A program made the translations under genes and the position numbers. 64,000 nucleotides of DNA from NCBI GenBank assembly GCA_025765615.1, contig JAIVFJ010000047.1:1-64000 (forward strand). Reading direction: 5' to 3'. The stretch comes from Zopfochytrium polystomum. Taxonomy: Eukaryota > Chytridiomycota > Chytridiomycetes > Chytridiales > Chytridiaceae. Numbering within the stretch: position 1 is the first letter of the stretch; the number at the start of each line of letters is the position of its first letter. Under the pieces are notes generated by a model. The model searched no databases. It had not been told where the DNA came from and worked only from the letters and a program-made list of their open reading frames with translations. Of the stretch, positions 52,984-63,821 are shown one piece after another.

Positions 52984-55718
52984 ATGCTGACGGCGCAAGG
53001 CCTGGCGGGCATGGAGGCCCAGATCCGCGTCATCCAGGTGTCCGCAAAAGCGCTGGCAGCCGCCGTCTCTGCAGCTTCTGCAGCTGCAGCCACCACCCTC
53101 AAAGGCGGTGAAGCGGCCTCTTCGAACGGACCCGTCCGCGAGCACTTTGGCGCACTCCAAGCTGCTGTAGCCGCAGTGACAACACTTCTCACGAGCTTGA
53201 GGCTCCTTGATTCACCGCCCACCGCCACGACGGCCGTGACAGTCCCCGTTCCCGCCCCACACGGGCCCTCGGCCGATGCTCCGACGACCTCCTTCGTGCG
53301 CCGCAGCCTCTGGGACAAACTCTCACCCGAGCTTAAACAGGCCATCCTCGCCCTCGCCAGCCCCGTAACCCAACTCCTGTCCGGCATCGACATCGAACCG
53401 CTCCGCCCCGGCGGCTCCGGCGCCGATCGCGAACGAACCAGATCCGTGTGCCGCGAAATCTTCGAACACGACCTCCATCACTTGCTCATCGATCCCAACA
53501 GAGCACCCACACAGGCCGCGGCCGCGGCAGCAACTGCCGCCCGCGCGTTGAACTTTGCAGCGGTACTAAACGACGGCGTGTCGCTCAACTACTCCGACTA
53601 CCTCCTCATCCGCACCAGATCCATGTTCACAGTTGTCCATTGGGAGATGAACTACAAGTTTCAGCACCAGCTCTACCCTGTTGCCGTGGCCCGCGGCTGG
53701 CTGGACCTCGTCCGGCGTGGGCCACGCGGCGAGTGCTCTATCCAGTCGAGCGACGTTGCGCAGTCCGGCCTGCCGCTGCACCGCGTCGTCGCGCTATTTG
53801 CCGCGCAGCCCACGCTCACCATCGACAACGATTTTATCTACAACGCGGCCCGCGACGGCCGCGTTGACTTGCTGAGGTGGGCGGACGTGTTCAAGCCTTT
53901 TGATACCCAAGTTGGGCTCGAGGTTGCCGCTGGAGCCGCCGAGTCGGGGCGAGTGCGCGTGCTCGAGTGGGTGATGGAGAGGTTCGGCAGCGAGTGCGTG
54001 GCCGAGGCGTTGGACGAGGCCGCGACGAAGGGACACTTTGCTGTCGTTGAGTATTTGCACGAGCGCGGAGCGCGGGCCACGGTCGCGGCGATGGACGGGG
54101 CTGCCGCGAATGCGCACATTGACGTTGTGAAGTTCCTGCACTCCCACCGCACCGAGGGCTGCACGAACGAAGCGCTCAATGGCGCACTGCGTTCGGCGTC
54201 GACGGAGGATCGCATGGGTTTGAATATACGAGCAGAGGTGGTCAAGTTCCTGCTGGAACATCGTCCCGAGGTGGCAGACATTATTGCCGAACACGTGTAC
54301 GCGCCAATCCTCAAGCGCTTCCATGTGCTGCCACGAGCATGCTTGGAGATCATCCAGGTTTTGCATCGACTGTCCTCTGAAGACTGGACTAAGCCGGTGA
54401 TGAAGACTTCGGCAATGGACTTGGCCGCAGGCGCAGGACTTTTGGACGTCCTCGAATTTTTGCACAGCAACCGCCAGGACTCTCAGGAGGGCTGCACAGA
54501 AGCTGCTGTGAATGAGGCTGGGGCGGTCATTTGGCAGTTGTGAAATTCCTGCACCACCATTACACCGCGAACTTCACAGCGAATGCAATGGACAAAGCTG
54601 CTGCAGCGGGACACCTAGACGTGGTCGAGTTCTTGCACGAGCGCCGTGTCGAAGGCTGCACTAAGGAGGCCATGAATGGAGCAGCCGGCAACGGACATCT
54701 GAATGTGGTACAATACCTCCACGCTAACCGGAAGGAGGGGTGCAGCAAACAGGCCATGGACATGGCAGCAGAGCGAGGATATCTGGAGGTGGTCAAGTTT
54801 CTCCACGACAATCGATCCGAAGGATGCAGTAATGATGCCGCCGCCCGCGCCTACCGAAAGGGGCATCGGAAGGTGGTAAAGTACCTCGGCGTCACTTACG
54901 GTCTAACACCCGAAGGGAGACGCGGGAAGAAGCTCGGCAGCCAGAGGCACTCCAGTGGGAAGGAAATAATGGTACCAGCATTTTGGGCCAAGGTCCTTGA
55001 GGAGCAGTCGCGCACCGGCAATCCAACCGTTCATCTGCTGCCGCTGAAGGGCATGCCTGTCGCGAGTATGGCTGTAGTGGTCGCCTCTTGCAGCGGCGCA
55101 GAGCAGTGCGACCAACTTGCGTTGCGCTGCGTCCAGCTCGGGCTCGCAAAGCATCTTAGCGCAGTGTTGAAGGCAAGCCCCGACGCGCTCGCTACAGCGT
55201 CCCTTAAGGCCGTCGTTGGCGACAACACGCTCGAGCTCTGGGACGCGCCTACGGATGACGAGCCAGCGAACCAGTCCGAGCGCGCAGCCGAAATCGACGG
55301 CCGCGGCGTCGCGGTGCTCAAATCCCTCCACTCCCGCCGGCCAGCGCTCTTCGCCGCTCGCGGCGCCGTCACGGCTTTGATGGAATCCTGCGTGCGCCAC
55401 CTTCGCTTCGCCGTGCTGCAGTGGCTCTGTGAGGGTTTCCCGGAAGCGGCTGCCGCGCACCCGATGCTTGCCGGGTTCCGCCCGACGCTGACGCTGGGCA
55501 TGCTCGCGCGCAGCGGCGCGCGGACGGCGGTGGAGGCGATGGACTTTGCTGTGTCTCACGGGTCGCTGGACTCTGTTGTGTGGCTGCGGCACTGCTTTGG
55601 CGGCGTTGACGCGGCGATGGACCTCAGGGCGGCAGAGGTTATCGAACACGAGGCGTGGCGGCACATTTCGATAAGGAGCGAGTTGGAGGAATCCTCTTCG
55701 ATGCAGGAAGACACATAG
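52984..55718 (+). CDS. F-box-like/ankyrin-repeat protein, one frame break
   Basis: Begins at ATG 52984 with an Ala-rich helical N-terminus (QIRVIQVSAKALAAAVSAAS). Then a possible F-box-like region (LWDKLSPELKQAILALA), and ankyrin-type repeats from about residue 280, e.g. AATKGHFAVVEYLHERGARA, AAANAHIDVVKFLHSHRTEG. The frame ends with TGA at 54541-54543, but the repeats continue one frame over from about 54520: GGHLAVVKFLHHH, AAAAGHLDVVEFLHERRVEG, NGHLNVVQYLHANRKEGC, RGYLEVVKFLHDNRSEGC, and a C-terminal domain ending SSSMQEDT at 55718. A single lost base in a ggggcgg tract explains it. Repeats of the GHLxVVxFLHxxRxEGC kind mediate protein contacts and are typical of large families in chytrids. 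AATAAA follows at 55783. Confidence 0.75.
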
Positions 55719-56890
55719 ATTGCAGAGGTGATTTGATTTCTTCTGTTGTCGTCATTCGTTTGGGTGGGCAGCCGCTTAACAAATAAAATGTAATCACGAA
55801 ACCGTGTAAATACTTTTTTCATCTGGTTCCTCTGAGGCAATTCTTTCGCGTACGATCGAAGAGTCCGCATCGTCGGCGGCCCAGAAACGCCGCACATCAT
55901 CATCACAAAGATGCGTTTCGGCAAAATGGACGCACCCGAAGCGCCTGCCCGGTGCGAGTGCTACTGGGCGTGGCAGTGTGCCGACCGTATTTGAATTACA
56001 AACGAGCTGCACGGCGTTCCGGCACGCGTGGAGACATCTTCCCTCCTTCCTCGAAGTCTTGCCTGCGCGCCGCGTGCCGCCCTCCGTCGCTTTCACGGGC
56101 GCTGCTGCAGCCACCTCCCCCGCACCCGAGCCAGCGCGGCCCATCATGCCGATCGTCAACCCTGCCGTCGTGCGCACCTTCTTTCCAGGACAGGCCGTTG
56201 CCCGCCAACCCCACCTTCCCAACAACCTCACCGCCACATACGATGGTTCAAGGTGAAGGGGGTATCACACCTTGATTACCTTCCCTTGTTTTGGACAAGT
56301 TTGCCGGCTTCCGATGAAAGTGCTGTTTTGCCGCAGAACCATGCGGTTCTCATTTTGTCCGCTTCACTTGCTATTTGATTACACCCTATCTTCGGTGAAG
56401 CTAGGTGACATTCTCGGTTCGATTCCGGCCAAGCTGAAACTATAGTTTTATGATTATGAGCCTCATGCAGGTCCGCGGCTCGATCAACATTTTCTCGAAG
56501 AGATCATGCCCAGTGAAGGGAGCCGCAGTCTATCTTCATTTTTAATTATTTTATTCTTTTTTTTTCAAACAACTATGCCGATACACGCAGTGGACGAATG
56601 TTTCTCACACGGCACTGTCTGTGGATACCAGGACGATTCGACCTTTGGTCGCGCGATTTGCGCAGCACTAATCGAGCAGTCGTTGCGGCAGGGTTATCGC
56701 TCTGGATCAGCCGCTGGGTTGAAAAAGTCTCGGTCTCGCTGTTTTGTACGACACAAACGAGCTTTGCAGCTACGATCTGACCTTCCATTGGCGCTGCGAA
56801 GTGCTAATGAGGCCTCCAAACAAGCATTTAGTCCACCGTCTCCTTCCCAATCCAACTCCAACCACGATGCGCACAGGCTGAAATCATTCC
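55719..56890. other. Intergenic with a possible small plus-strand gene
   Basis: A plus frame at 55978-56256 (TSCTAFRHAWRHLPSFLEVL, RPIMPIVNPAVVRTFFPGQA, NNLTATYDGSR) has coding-like codons but no known domain. A T-arm-like cggttcgattccgg at about 56417 has no cloverleaf around it. Frames at 56506-57012 mostly oppose the LRR gene. Confidence 0.35.
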
Positions 56891-58717
56891 CTACCCCTGT
56901 TCTCGGTTCACAAATGCCGCACAGCGCCAGACAAACAAGCGCTCCCACACAGCGCAGCTACGCACAGGGGTCCATCCGTTCGCCTTCGACTTGGTACGGT
57001 TGCAAACGGTGAAGCAGTGCTGACCGGGCGTGCTGCAGTCGCAAAGAGGCTGCACGGTGCAAGGGCAGGGGGAGCAGCTCTGGGCGGAGGCGTCGAGGAA
57101 CCCGATGGAGGCGCGGTCAGAGAGGGTCGCGAGGACGGCGGCGGCGTCCCGTGGGTGGAAGCTGGCGGACATGGTGTAGTCGAGAACAAGACGGGAAAGC
57201 AGCGGCGGCCAGCGGGTGCTGCGGCGGGGTGGCTGGGAGGTGCGGTGGGTGCTGGTGGTTGCAGGTATGAGGAGGATACGGGCGGAAGGGAGGACGACAT
57301 CGGCTAGAATGTCGGCGCGGCGGCGCGCGGCGCGGATCGCCAGAGGAAATGGAATATGGACTCCATCTGCAAAATTCGGATAGCGAAGGGAACCATGGCT
57401 TGTAACTGCTCGGAGGAATGTTTGGTTCGCTTGACAGATGCGCTCGAGGTCGAGGGGAGCTCCAAGGATGGACAGGGAGGAGTTGCGCAGTGCGGTGACC
57501 AGTCCCTCCATGGAATCGGTTTGAGAAGGCTGTCGCGACGTCGCCGCAATTTCAGTCAATTTGACCTCAAGGACGTCCAGTTGCGGCTCCTGTGCACCAG
57601 CAGTGATAGATATGAGGTCCACCAAGCGTCCGGGCGACGGATCGGTGCTCTTCATTCCAAGCAGCCGGAGACGGGAGCCTTTCACTGCTCGAGCGAGCCT
57701 AGGAATGGCACTGTCCAGGTTGCAATTGAGGCGAAGAAATTGCAGTGATCGCGTTTTATTCGACTCCAAGGCAGAGATGATAGGCCCCACCGATATGTCG
57801 TCGAATGCTGTTCCCTGGTCGACATTTAGTGTGATTAAGTGGTTTGAAGAGAGTAATTGGGCGATTCTGGCTGCCACGGCCGTAAGCCGAAGGCGATCTT
57901 GCGAATCCGAACCGAACGATTGCAAACCTGTATCAATTCGGAGACTCAAGCTCTGAAGGTGACTTCCGGGAAGCCTGCCGAGGCCTTGGACAAAGGCTTC
58001 AAGGCCAGATTCGCCGACTGTAATATGGAGCGCTTTCAAATGCGGACTCATGGCTGCCGCTTCAGCGATCGACTCTACCCCATCAATCGGGTACCACCAG
58101 AGCACGTACAATCCAGTCACGCACGACGATTTTACCACCAGACTCTTGAGCAGATCGGCACTGAAGTCCGCGCGAGTAACTTGGAGGCTAAAACTGCGAA
58201 TGCGGCATGTGGGCAGGAACCTTGTCAGCGCCCTCAGCCGTCTGTTGTTGGCAGAGAGCATGCAGGCCACATCGCCCATGCTGAAGCGGTGGGTGCTGGT
58301 GCCTTTCTCCGTTCGGAAGAGCATTGTGTCGATCGCCTCCAGGGGAGCGGTTGAAAAGGACCGATTCCATTCGTAGGTCAGGTCGATTGAGAGTGGAATA
58401 GCCGGCGGCGTTGGTACTGGTGCGAGTGACGAGGCTAGCGAAATGCGAGGATCCATTGTGACAGCCGCGAGAAAGGTGTTTGCCGCGGCACTGGAGGGAA
58501 AGAGACCCGAGCGCAGCTTCGTCCATACATCGTACACGTTGCTTAACATGATTCGAAGGCGGACAGTACCCGATTTCGGCGTCGCCTGTCCAGCGTCCGT
58601 TGAACTGCAATCATGCTCGATTCGATCGACGAAGGCTTTGGCGCGGGATTGCGCGACCGCATTTTGAGTACTGCTGTCTTCCCCGTAAGCATAGTCAGAG
58701 AAGTAGAAGTTGATCAT
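56891..58717 (-). CDS. Leucine-rich-repeat-like protein, single exon
   Basis: From ATG 58717 (a longer frame upstream lacks an ATG) the protein has 608 residues with no break. Leucine-rich stretches occur at regular spacing: LKSLVVKSSCVTGLYVLWW, SPHLKALHITVGESGLEAF, GSHLQSLSLRIDTGLQSF, NHLITLNVDQGTAFDDISV, TRSLQFLRLNCNLDSAIPRL, EPQLDVLEVKLTEIA, as in F-box/LRR substrate receptors, though no clear F-box is seen at the start. The C-terminus is cysteine-rich (CSPCPCTVQPLCDCSTPGQH) and Arg/Pro-rich. It is divergent from the SNARE gene at 58817, with only about 100 bases between start codons, so the two may share a promoter. Confidence 0.6.
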   Translation of the reverse strand: MINFYFSDYAYGEDSSTQNAVAQSRAKAFVDRIEHDCSSTDAGQATPKSGTVRLRIMLSNVYDVWTKLRSGLFPSSAAANTFLAAVTMDPRISLASSLAPVPTPPAIPLSIDLTYEWNRSFSTAPLEAIDTMLFRTEKGTSTHRFSMGDVACMLSANNRRLRALTRFLPTCRIRSFSLQVTRADFSADLLKSLVVKSSCVTGLYVLWWYPIDGVESIAEAAAMSPHLKALHITVGESGLEAFVQGLGRLPGSHLQSLSLRIDTGLQSFGSDSQDRLRLTAVAARIAQLLSSNHLITLNVDQGTAFDDISVGPIISALESNKTRSLQFLRLNCNLDSAIPRLARAVKGSRLRLLGMKSTDPSPGRLVDLISITAGAQEPQLDVLEVKLTEIAATSRQPSQTDSMEGLVTALRNSSLSILGAPLDLERICQANQTFLRAVTSHGSLRYPNFADGVHIPFPLAIRAARRRADILADVVLPSARILLIPATTSTHRTSQPPRRSTRWPPLLSRLVLDYTMSASFHPRDAAAVLATLSDRASIGFLDASAQSCSPCPCTVQPLCDCSTPGQHCFTVCNRTKSKANGWTPVRSCAVWERLFVWRCAAFVNREQG

Positions 58718-58816
58718 GGGATGTGAATGGCGCGGGTTGTTGCAAAGGAAGGCCCAGTCACAGCGCCAGCGAGCACGGAAAAACTCCAAAAATCAATTGA
58801 TCGCAAGTCTGTCCAC

Positions 58817-60221
58817 ATGCGCCGCTCACCGCCACCCAACCTCTCGCTCACCCCAGCAAGTCACCCGTCCTCGTCCACTGCTCCCGCTGACGATCCGCTG
58901 TCCGCCCTCAAGCCCAGGAACCGCATCGCCAACGCCGTCTTCTGGATCTCAAGCAGCGTCGCAATAATGCACTCGCACGTCGAGCGGCTGAACGCTGCAG
59001 TCGACGCCGGCGCGGTGGAGGCAGCCGATGATGCGAAGAGTCAATTGTGAGGAGCGAGGAAAGAGTGGGGGCTTGGGGACGTGGATCTGGGTGAGGCAGT
59101 TGCTGACAACAGAATTTCTGGGGAAAACAGCAGGACGCAGACGGAGTATGCCAGATCTTTGGTCGCGCGAACTCGAACGGATTTGGCAAGATTGGATTGC
59201 GATGTCGGCGATGCATTTGATACGGTGAGGACATTTTGTTACAGTTCTCTTTGGAGATCTTTGTCGTTGGGCGGCAACGACGAAAGCTAAAAATTCAAGC
59301 ATATACTCTGGATGGTGTACACCTAGAACCACCGACGCACGCAGCACGAAAAGCTGCACCGAGAGTTTCAAGAGGTCCTGAAGCGGTTCCAGCACGTGTC
59401 TGGACTTGCCGCGGAATCGGTGCGGAGATGGCAAGAGGCGAAGCGTGCAGCGGCGTCACAGTTGAGTTGATGGTTAAACATGTGTGTTGTTTTCTTTTCT
59501 ATTCGCGATTGGCTGCCAAAAATCCTGTTAATGTTTAGAAACCGACCATAGAGAAGAAGCAAATCGTGACGAAACTGACGAGACGCAGCCTCTTTTGCGA
59601 CCGAATTGCTCAGTCGCACCCTTCGATAGAGACAGTGACTTTGAAGCAGAAATGAGCAGGATGGAGCGCGAGATCGATGAAATTTGGCTAGGTGCGTATA
59701 ATCATCGCCATTCCTTCAGAGTCGACTCCGACTCTGCAACTCGACTCACGCTGTTTCGCAAACATTCCCAAAAGGCGACCGTATGAATGTAGCAAGCCCA
59801 GACGTCACGGAAGCTACTGACATCGAGGCTGCGACGACCGAGCTGCGCCTGGCTGCTTCCGCGCATAAAAAACGCGGGCGGATGCGGCGTCTGTGCTTGC
59901 TTCTTGTCGTAGTGGCCGGCGCGTGCGTGGGCATCGGTGAGAGATTGTTGGCTCTTTCTTAGTTCATGGACTGCTATTTCCTGTTTTGCTGTTTACTCCT
60001 TGTAAGTTGCTAATCGATGTTTTTTCATCTGTCGATTCTGCCACCCTTTCATCCCTATTGCCCAATACACAGGTTATTTTTATCTCGTCATGAGCCGCGG
60101 TGACGATGACGGCCGCGGCAGTGGCGGCTCCATTGCGGTTGTTTCGGGGGAAGGGGCAGGAGAGGAAGGGAGGGGTAGACCCGAGTCGTCGGTCAGTCAG
60201 TCAGTCAGTCAGGGTCAGTAG
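58817..60221 (+). CDS. Syntaxin-like Q-SNARE (Pep12/syntaxin-7 type)
   Basis: Six exons join in phase: 58817-59046, 59131-59224, 59327-59465, 59539-59691, 59775-59936 and 60073-60221. N-terminal helices (AVFWISSSVAIMHSHVERLN; TEYARSLVARTRTDLARLD) lead to QHEKLHREFQEVLKRFQHVS and GLAAESVRRWQ, close to the KLxRDFQxVLxxFQxxQxxAAE signature of endosomal syntaxins. Then DETQPLLRP, MEREIDEIWLGDRMNV, TEATDIEAATTELRLAASAH, basic KKRGRMRR, and a membrane anchor LCLLLVVVAGACVGIGYFYL. The SNARE core between EIW and the KKR is about ten residues shorter than usual. A Gly/Ser-rich tail after the anchor runs to TAG at 60221. It should act in fusion at endosome or vacuole membranes. Confidence 0.65.
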
Positions 60222-60329
60222 CGTGTGGTTAAAATCACAAGGTTTTGCCGCAACGAAACAACGACTCGGTTTTGGGCCCTCCTTCCTTTCATTCTTTGAG
60301 AAGAAGGGCTCTCACGTCATTCGCAGGTT

Positions 60330-61080
60330 TCAGCCGATTACGCACCGACGTCTCACAAACGAATCCACCGAGCAAGTCATCGCCGAGTTCATCTGGAACG
60401 CGGTGACAGTGAAGCAGGTGATCGCCAAGGTTCCCCGCTACATCCGCCAACCCTATGGCGACACCAACGACCGCGTCCGCGCAATGTTCGGCGCCTTCAG
60501 CTTCAAGCAAGTCATCTGGAGCTGCGACACCCAGTACACGAAAATCCAGAGCGGAATCACGGGCTCGTGGCGCGTCAACGACACCGTCCAGCTCGTCAAC
60601 GGAACAACTCGCATCGGCCTGCGCGCCACGTTCCCCGAGCCGTTCTTCGACGACACCGGCGGCTACATCTCCCTCGAGCACCAGCTCAGCTCCGAGGAAA
60701 ATTCCGCCGCCATGCAGATCATCACGCTCCTCAAAAAAAAAACGCTTACACCCTCACGTCCGTCGCAAAGTGCGTCGCCGACGCGGACGCCGACGCCGAC
60801 CGCTACATGAACGACTCGAACCCGTTCGTAAAGTTCTTGAGCTCCATCAAGTTCCCCATCGACCAGAAACTCTTCCAACCCCCCGCCACTCCAACTCCTA
60901 CCCCAAGCGACGGCACAGGGAAGTCGCGCAACTCGTCGACCACGAGCGGGTCTGCGGGTGGTGAAAGTCGCAGTCCTGAGCGCGCTATTTGCCGCGACGG
61001 TTGCCGCCTTTGCCTTTGTGGCCGTGCCAGCGTTGCTAAAAGACTTAGCGCGGGGTGCCCAAAACGAGGACGTAGGTTGA
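60330..61080 (+). CDS. Membrane-anchored protein of unknown family, frame shifts
   Basis: After an acceptor-like CATTCGCAG (60329) the frame reads STEQVIAEFIWNAVTVKQVI, RQPYGDTNDRVRAMFGAFSF, WRVNDTVQLVNGTTRIGLRA, FDDTGGYISLEHQLSSEENS. At a run of ten A (60733-60742) it moves to another frame (NAYTLTSVAKCVADADADAD, NPFVKFLSSIKFPIDQKLFQ). Near 60890-60930 it returns to the first for a hydrophobic C-terminus (KVAVLSALFAATVAAFAFVA, then LLKDLARGAQNEDVG-stop at 61080). NxS/T sites suggest a luminal domain. An exon of the preceding SNARE could splice into it in phase, but it may equally be a separate gene whose start I cannot find. Confidence 0.45.
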
Positions 61081-61687
61081 AGGCAGCATTAACGTGTTGG
61101 AAGGCGGGCTCACTGAGGGAGGCGTGAGGGGAAGAACGTGTCTAACAGCATAGTACATAGAATTAGTTTGCCTTTTATTCCCTCTGCTGTCTTGGACCTT
61201 GCATCTGGAAGTAACTTCTGGCACTTTTGAGAGCTTGAGGAAGTGGAGTTGCGCAATGAGAACCGGGCTTTTATGTAAAAAAAAGGGCAAGTGACGAGGT
61301 CCCGCCAGCGTCCGGCGATTTTTTTTTTCTTCTTTCGAGGCGTGAATTATTATCAATCGTTTCTTGCGGTTTTTTTTTTTTTTTTTGGTTTTTTTTTCGT
61401 TGGTCAATCCGCCATTCGGCACGCAGGTGGGCCTTTGATTTCAAATATTCTTTCGTCATTTTCAGTTGCATGAAAGTTGTTACGCTAATTTTGGACCGCA
61501 GTTTTTGAAAAAAAGCAGGTAACGGATGTGCGCAGCGGACATTCACATCCACTGCCTCCCCCCGCCTGCCGAATGGCGGATCGAAATAGTCTTAGCACTG
61601 AATAATCCTCATAAATACAGAGGACACGCGAGCTCACCCTCGACAGCATCAGGGAAGCAACACTTTCGCCAATAAAGCAACAACACA
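61081..61687. other. Intergenic with T-rich tracts
   Basis: T tracts at 61320-61330, 61371-61386 and 61391-61399; the last 100 bases are the promoter/leader of the oxidoreductase. No gene. Confidence 0.5.
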
Positions 61688-62425
61688 ATGACTAGCACGG
61701 CGACAACCAAAACTATCGGGCTCGTAGGATACGGCAACATCAACTCGGCTCTCGCCCGCCACGCCGTCGCCGCCGGCTACCGCGTCCTCCTCAGCAACTC
61801 GCGCGGCCCGTCCTCCCTCACCGCCGCCGCTGCCGAGCTCGGCCCGCTGGCCACTGCCGTCTCCGTCGCCGACGCCATCCGCCACAGCGACATCGTCAGC
61901 TTCTCCGTCCCCTTCAAAGCCGCCTTCGACGACGCTGCCTTCCCCGCCGACGCATTTGCCGGCAAAATCGTCATCGAGACCCTCAACTACTACCCTGACC
62001 GTGACGGCCGCTTCCCGGCGCTCGACGCCCGGGAGGCGACCTCGAGCGAGCTGCTCCAGCGCAGGTTCAAGTCCGCCCGTATCGTCAAGGCTTTCAACAA
62101 TATCTTTTTCAAGCACCTCGAGAGTCTTGCGCGCCCAAGGGGCCACTCGGAACGGTCGGCCTTGCCCATCGCTGGCGACGACGGCGAGGTGAAAGCTAGC
62201 GCCGCGGCGTTCGTCGAGGACGTCGGGTTTGACGCCGTCGACGTTGGGACTCTCGCCGACAGCTGGCGCTCCGAGCCCAACACGCCCGTGTTTGTGTACC
62301 CGTATTTTGCGAGGGCAGGTAGTCTCGATGGGAAGGTGGTTACGGCGTCGGACATTGCTGCTCTGGTTAGCAAGGCGACGAAAGAAAGCCCCGTCGGTGG
62401 GGTTCTGCCAAAGTCCTCGAAATGA
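61688..62425 (+). CDS. NADP-dependent oxidoreductase, F420-reductase/P5CR-like Rossmann family
   Basis: Uninterrupted, 245 residues from ATG 61688. The N-terminus TIGLVGYGNINSALARHAVA carries the GxGxxxxxLA dinucleotide-binding turn, followed by VLLSNSRGPSSL (the NSR loop typical of NADP binders of this group), SDIVSFSVPFKA and GKIVIETLNYYPDRDG (the conserved xNY/NP stretch). SARIVKAFNNIFFKHLE and ALPIAGDDGEVKASAAAFVE match the F420_oxidored superfamily, including fungal NADP reductases. A cytosolic redox role is expected; the substrate is unknown. AATAAA about 50 bases after the stop. Confidence 0.8.
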   Translation: MTSTATTKTIGLVGYGNINSALARHAVAAGYRVLLSNSRGPSSLTAAAAELGPLATAVSVADAIRHSDIVSFSVPFKAAFDDAAFPADAFAGKIVIETLNYYPDRDGRFPALDAREATSSELLQRRFKSARIVKAFNNIFFKHLESLARPRGHSERSALPIAGDDGEVKASAAAFVEDVGFDAVDVGTLADSWRSEPNTPVFVYPYFARAGSLDGKVVTASDIAALVSKATKESPVGGVLPKSSK

Positions 62426-62922
62426 AAGGAAGACTGGGATTATGTAATCAACGTTCTGTAGCTTGCCACTGACCGAATAAACTTTTTTCCCCGCTTTGAG
62501 GCCTCGTCTAGTCGCTGATCTCTTTGAAGCTTCATTCCCGTCGTTGATCCAGTCGTTGATCATTAGACGAGAGAGAGAGAGAGTGAGGGAGGGAGAGAGA
62601 AATTCTGAGAGGTCCAGTGATAATTTCACTTGGCAAAAAAAAATCTCTTTTTCACAGGAAATTGAGGGCTGGAGATTCACTCTTAACATGCATCACTGCA
62701 GTGCTGACTGAAATAGCGGCGGCGAACCGCCGTTAGATTTGCAGCCTTTGGCTGCGATCTCATCTTTCTTAACAAGATAAGCCTGTCGTTTGTTACTTCT
62801 CACTCTTGCCACCACTACCAACTGAAACAGCAAAATTCGCGGATCGCCCTGCAATTATCAGCCGGGCGCACTCCAAGACGTTCCTGTGCTCATCCAAAAA
62901 AGTCGACGAGCCACGTGTCCTA
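62426..62922. other. Intergenic
   Basis: A GAGA-rich patch at 62570-62600 and an inverted repeat-like ggcggcgaaccgccgtt near 62715. No gene. Confidence 0.5.
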
Positions 62923-63405
62923 GTTAAAATTGACCACCTCCAGCGTCCGCAAGCGAGGCATCCAATCCCACCAGTCCAGCGTGCACGAAACGCAGTGCCG
63001 ATCCTCTCCGATCGGGTTCTGCTGCTGCACGACAACCCGCGGCGACCGCAGCTCCCGCGCCGCAGAGAAGAAGTACGTCTCCAGGTCCCCGGTCATAAAG
63101 CTTTGGCATCCTTCCATGTCGTTCGACCGACACTTGCCGTCCCAGTCCCCCCACAGAGTCTCAATCTGTTCACAAACGCATCCCACTCCCTTGATTGCCA
63201 GGCCGTCACTACTTTTTGCCGGCAGCGAACGCACGTCGAGCGCGCGCACGGCGGCATTCGCCGCCATCGCCCGCCAAGCGTCGGAGATGGCCAACCGAAG
63301 GAAGGGCAGCCGCCGCGAAGGTGATGATCCTAGTAGTGGAAGTGGACGGGACAACCGTCTTGGACAATCCTTGCGCGCCCCCACTGGACGGTTTTGGCCT
63401 GACAC
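62923..63405 (-). pseudogene. F-box-like N-terminal fragment
   Basis: Minus-strand text PFLRLAISDAWRAMAANAAV, RALDVRSLPAK resembles the end of an F-box followed by the first beta strand of an LRR protein (LRLVSxxWRxxxxxxVRSL). It continues ETLWGDWDGKCRSNDMEGCQ, MPRLRTLEVVNF and stops. The upstream part is missing and the segment abuts the Pif1-like fragment, so it may have been cut or captured by that element. Confidence 0.35.
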
Positions 63406-63448
63406 AGATCACAGACGACTGGCCGCTTTTAGAGAGAGGCCGAGATCT

Positions 63449-63811
63449 TCAAGCCCAACGCTCAGTTATGTACCCACACCGGCGACAGGACAGAACGGGC
63501 GGCGACCGCGTCAGCAACGACGCCGCCACAGGGACGATGGCTGATTCTTTCGTTCTAACGTTTATAAAGGTCGAGTCCAATGTCTGTCCCTGACTTTTGT
63601 GAATGGTCATGGCATAAGCCAACTGACTGCAGGTCTTCGTTCTGAAACCCTCGTGAATAGGGGCTATTGCAACCCAGTTGTTCTCTTGAAATAGCAGGCC
63701 GTTGTAACTGTCCATTTTGACATGACAAAAGCTGGAAGGGAGGGGCTCTTCACGAAAGACAATGTGATGTGTCCAGTGGCTCATAATGGCGACCCTGGCT
63801 CCAACTGCCAC
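63449..63811 (-). mobile_element. Pif1-like helicase C-terminal fragment (Helitron-type or Pif1-carrying element)
   Basis: The frame reads GARVAIMSHW, then SQLAYAMTIHKSQGQTLDST. The second is the final helicase motif of Pif1/RecD2-type enzymes (xxAYAxTIHKSQGxTLDxV), which are often carried by Helitrons. Only about 110 residues remain; no ATG begins it and no Walker A motif is in the window. The dispersed repeat copy C begins ten bases upstream. A stop lies at 63449. Confidence 0.65.
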
Positions 63812-63821
63812 GTAGATGGTG

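Noticed and set aside
56405..56435. tRNA-like ggttcgattccgg
   Set aside because: Stem pairs poorly and no cloverleaf can be drawn around it.
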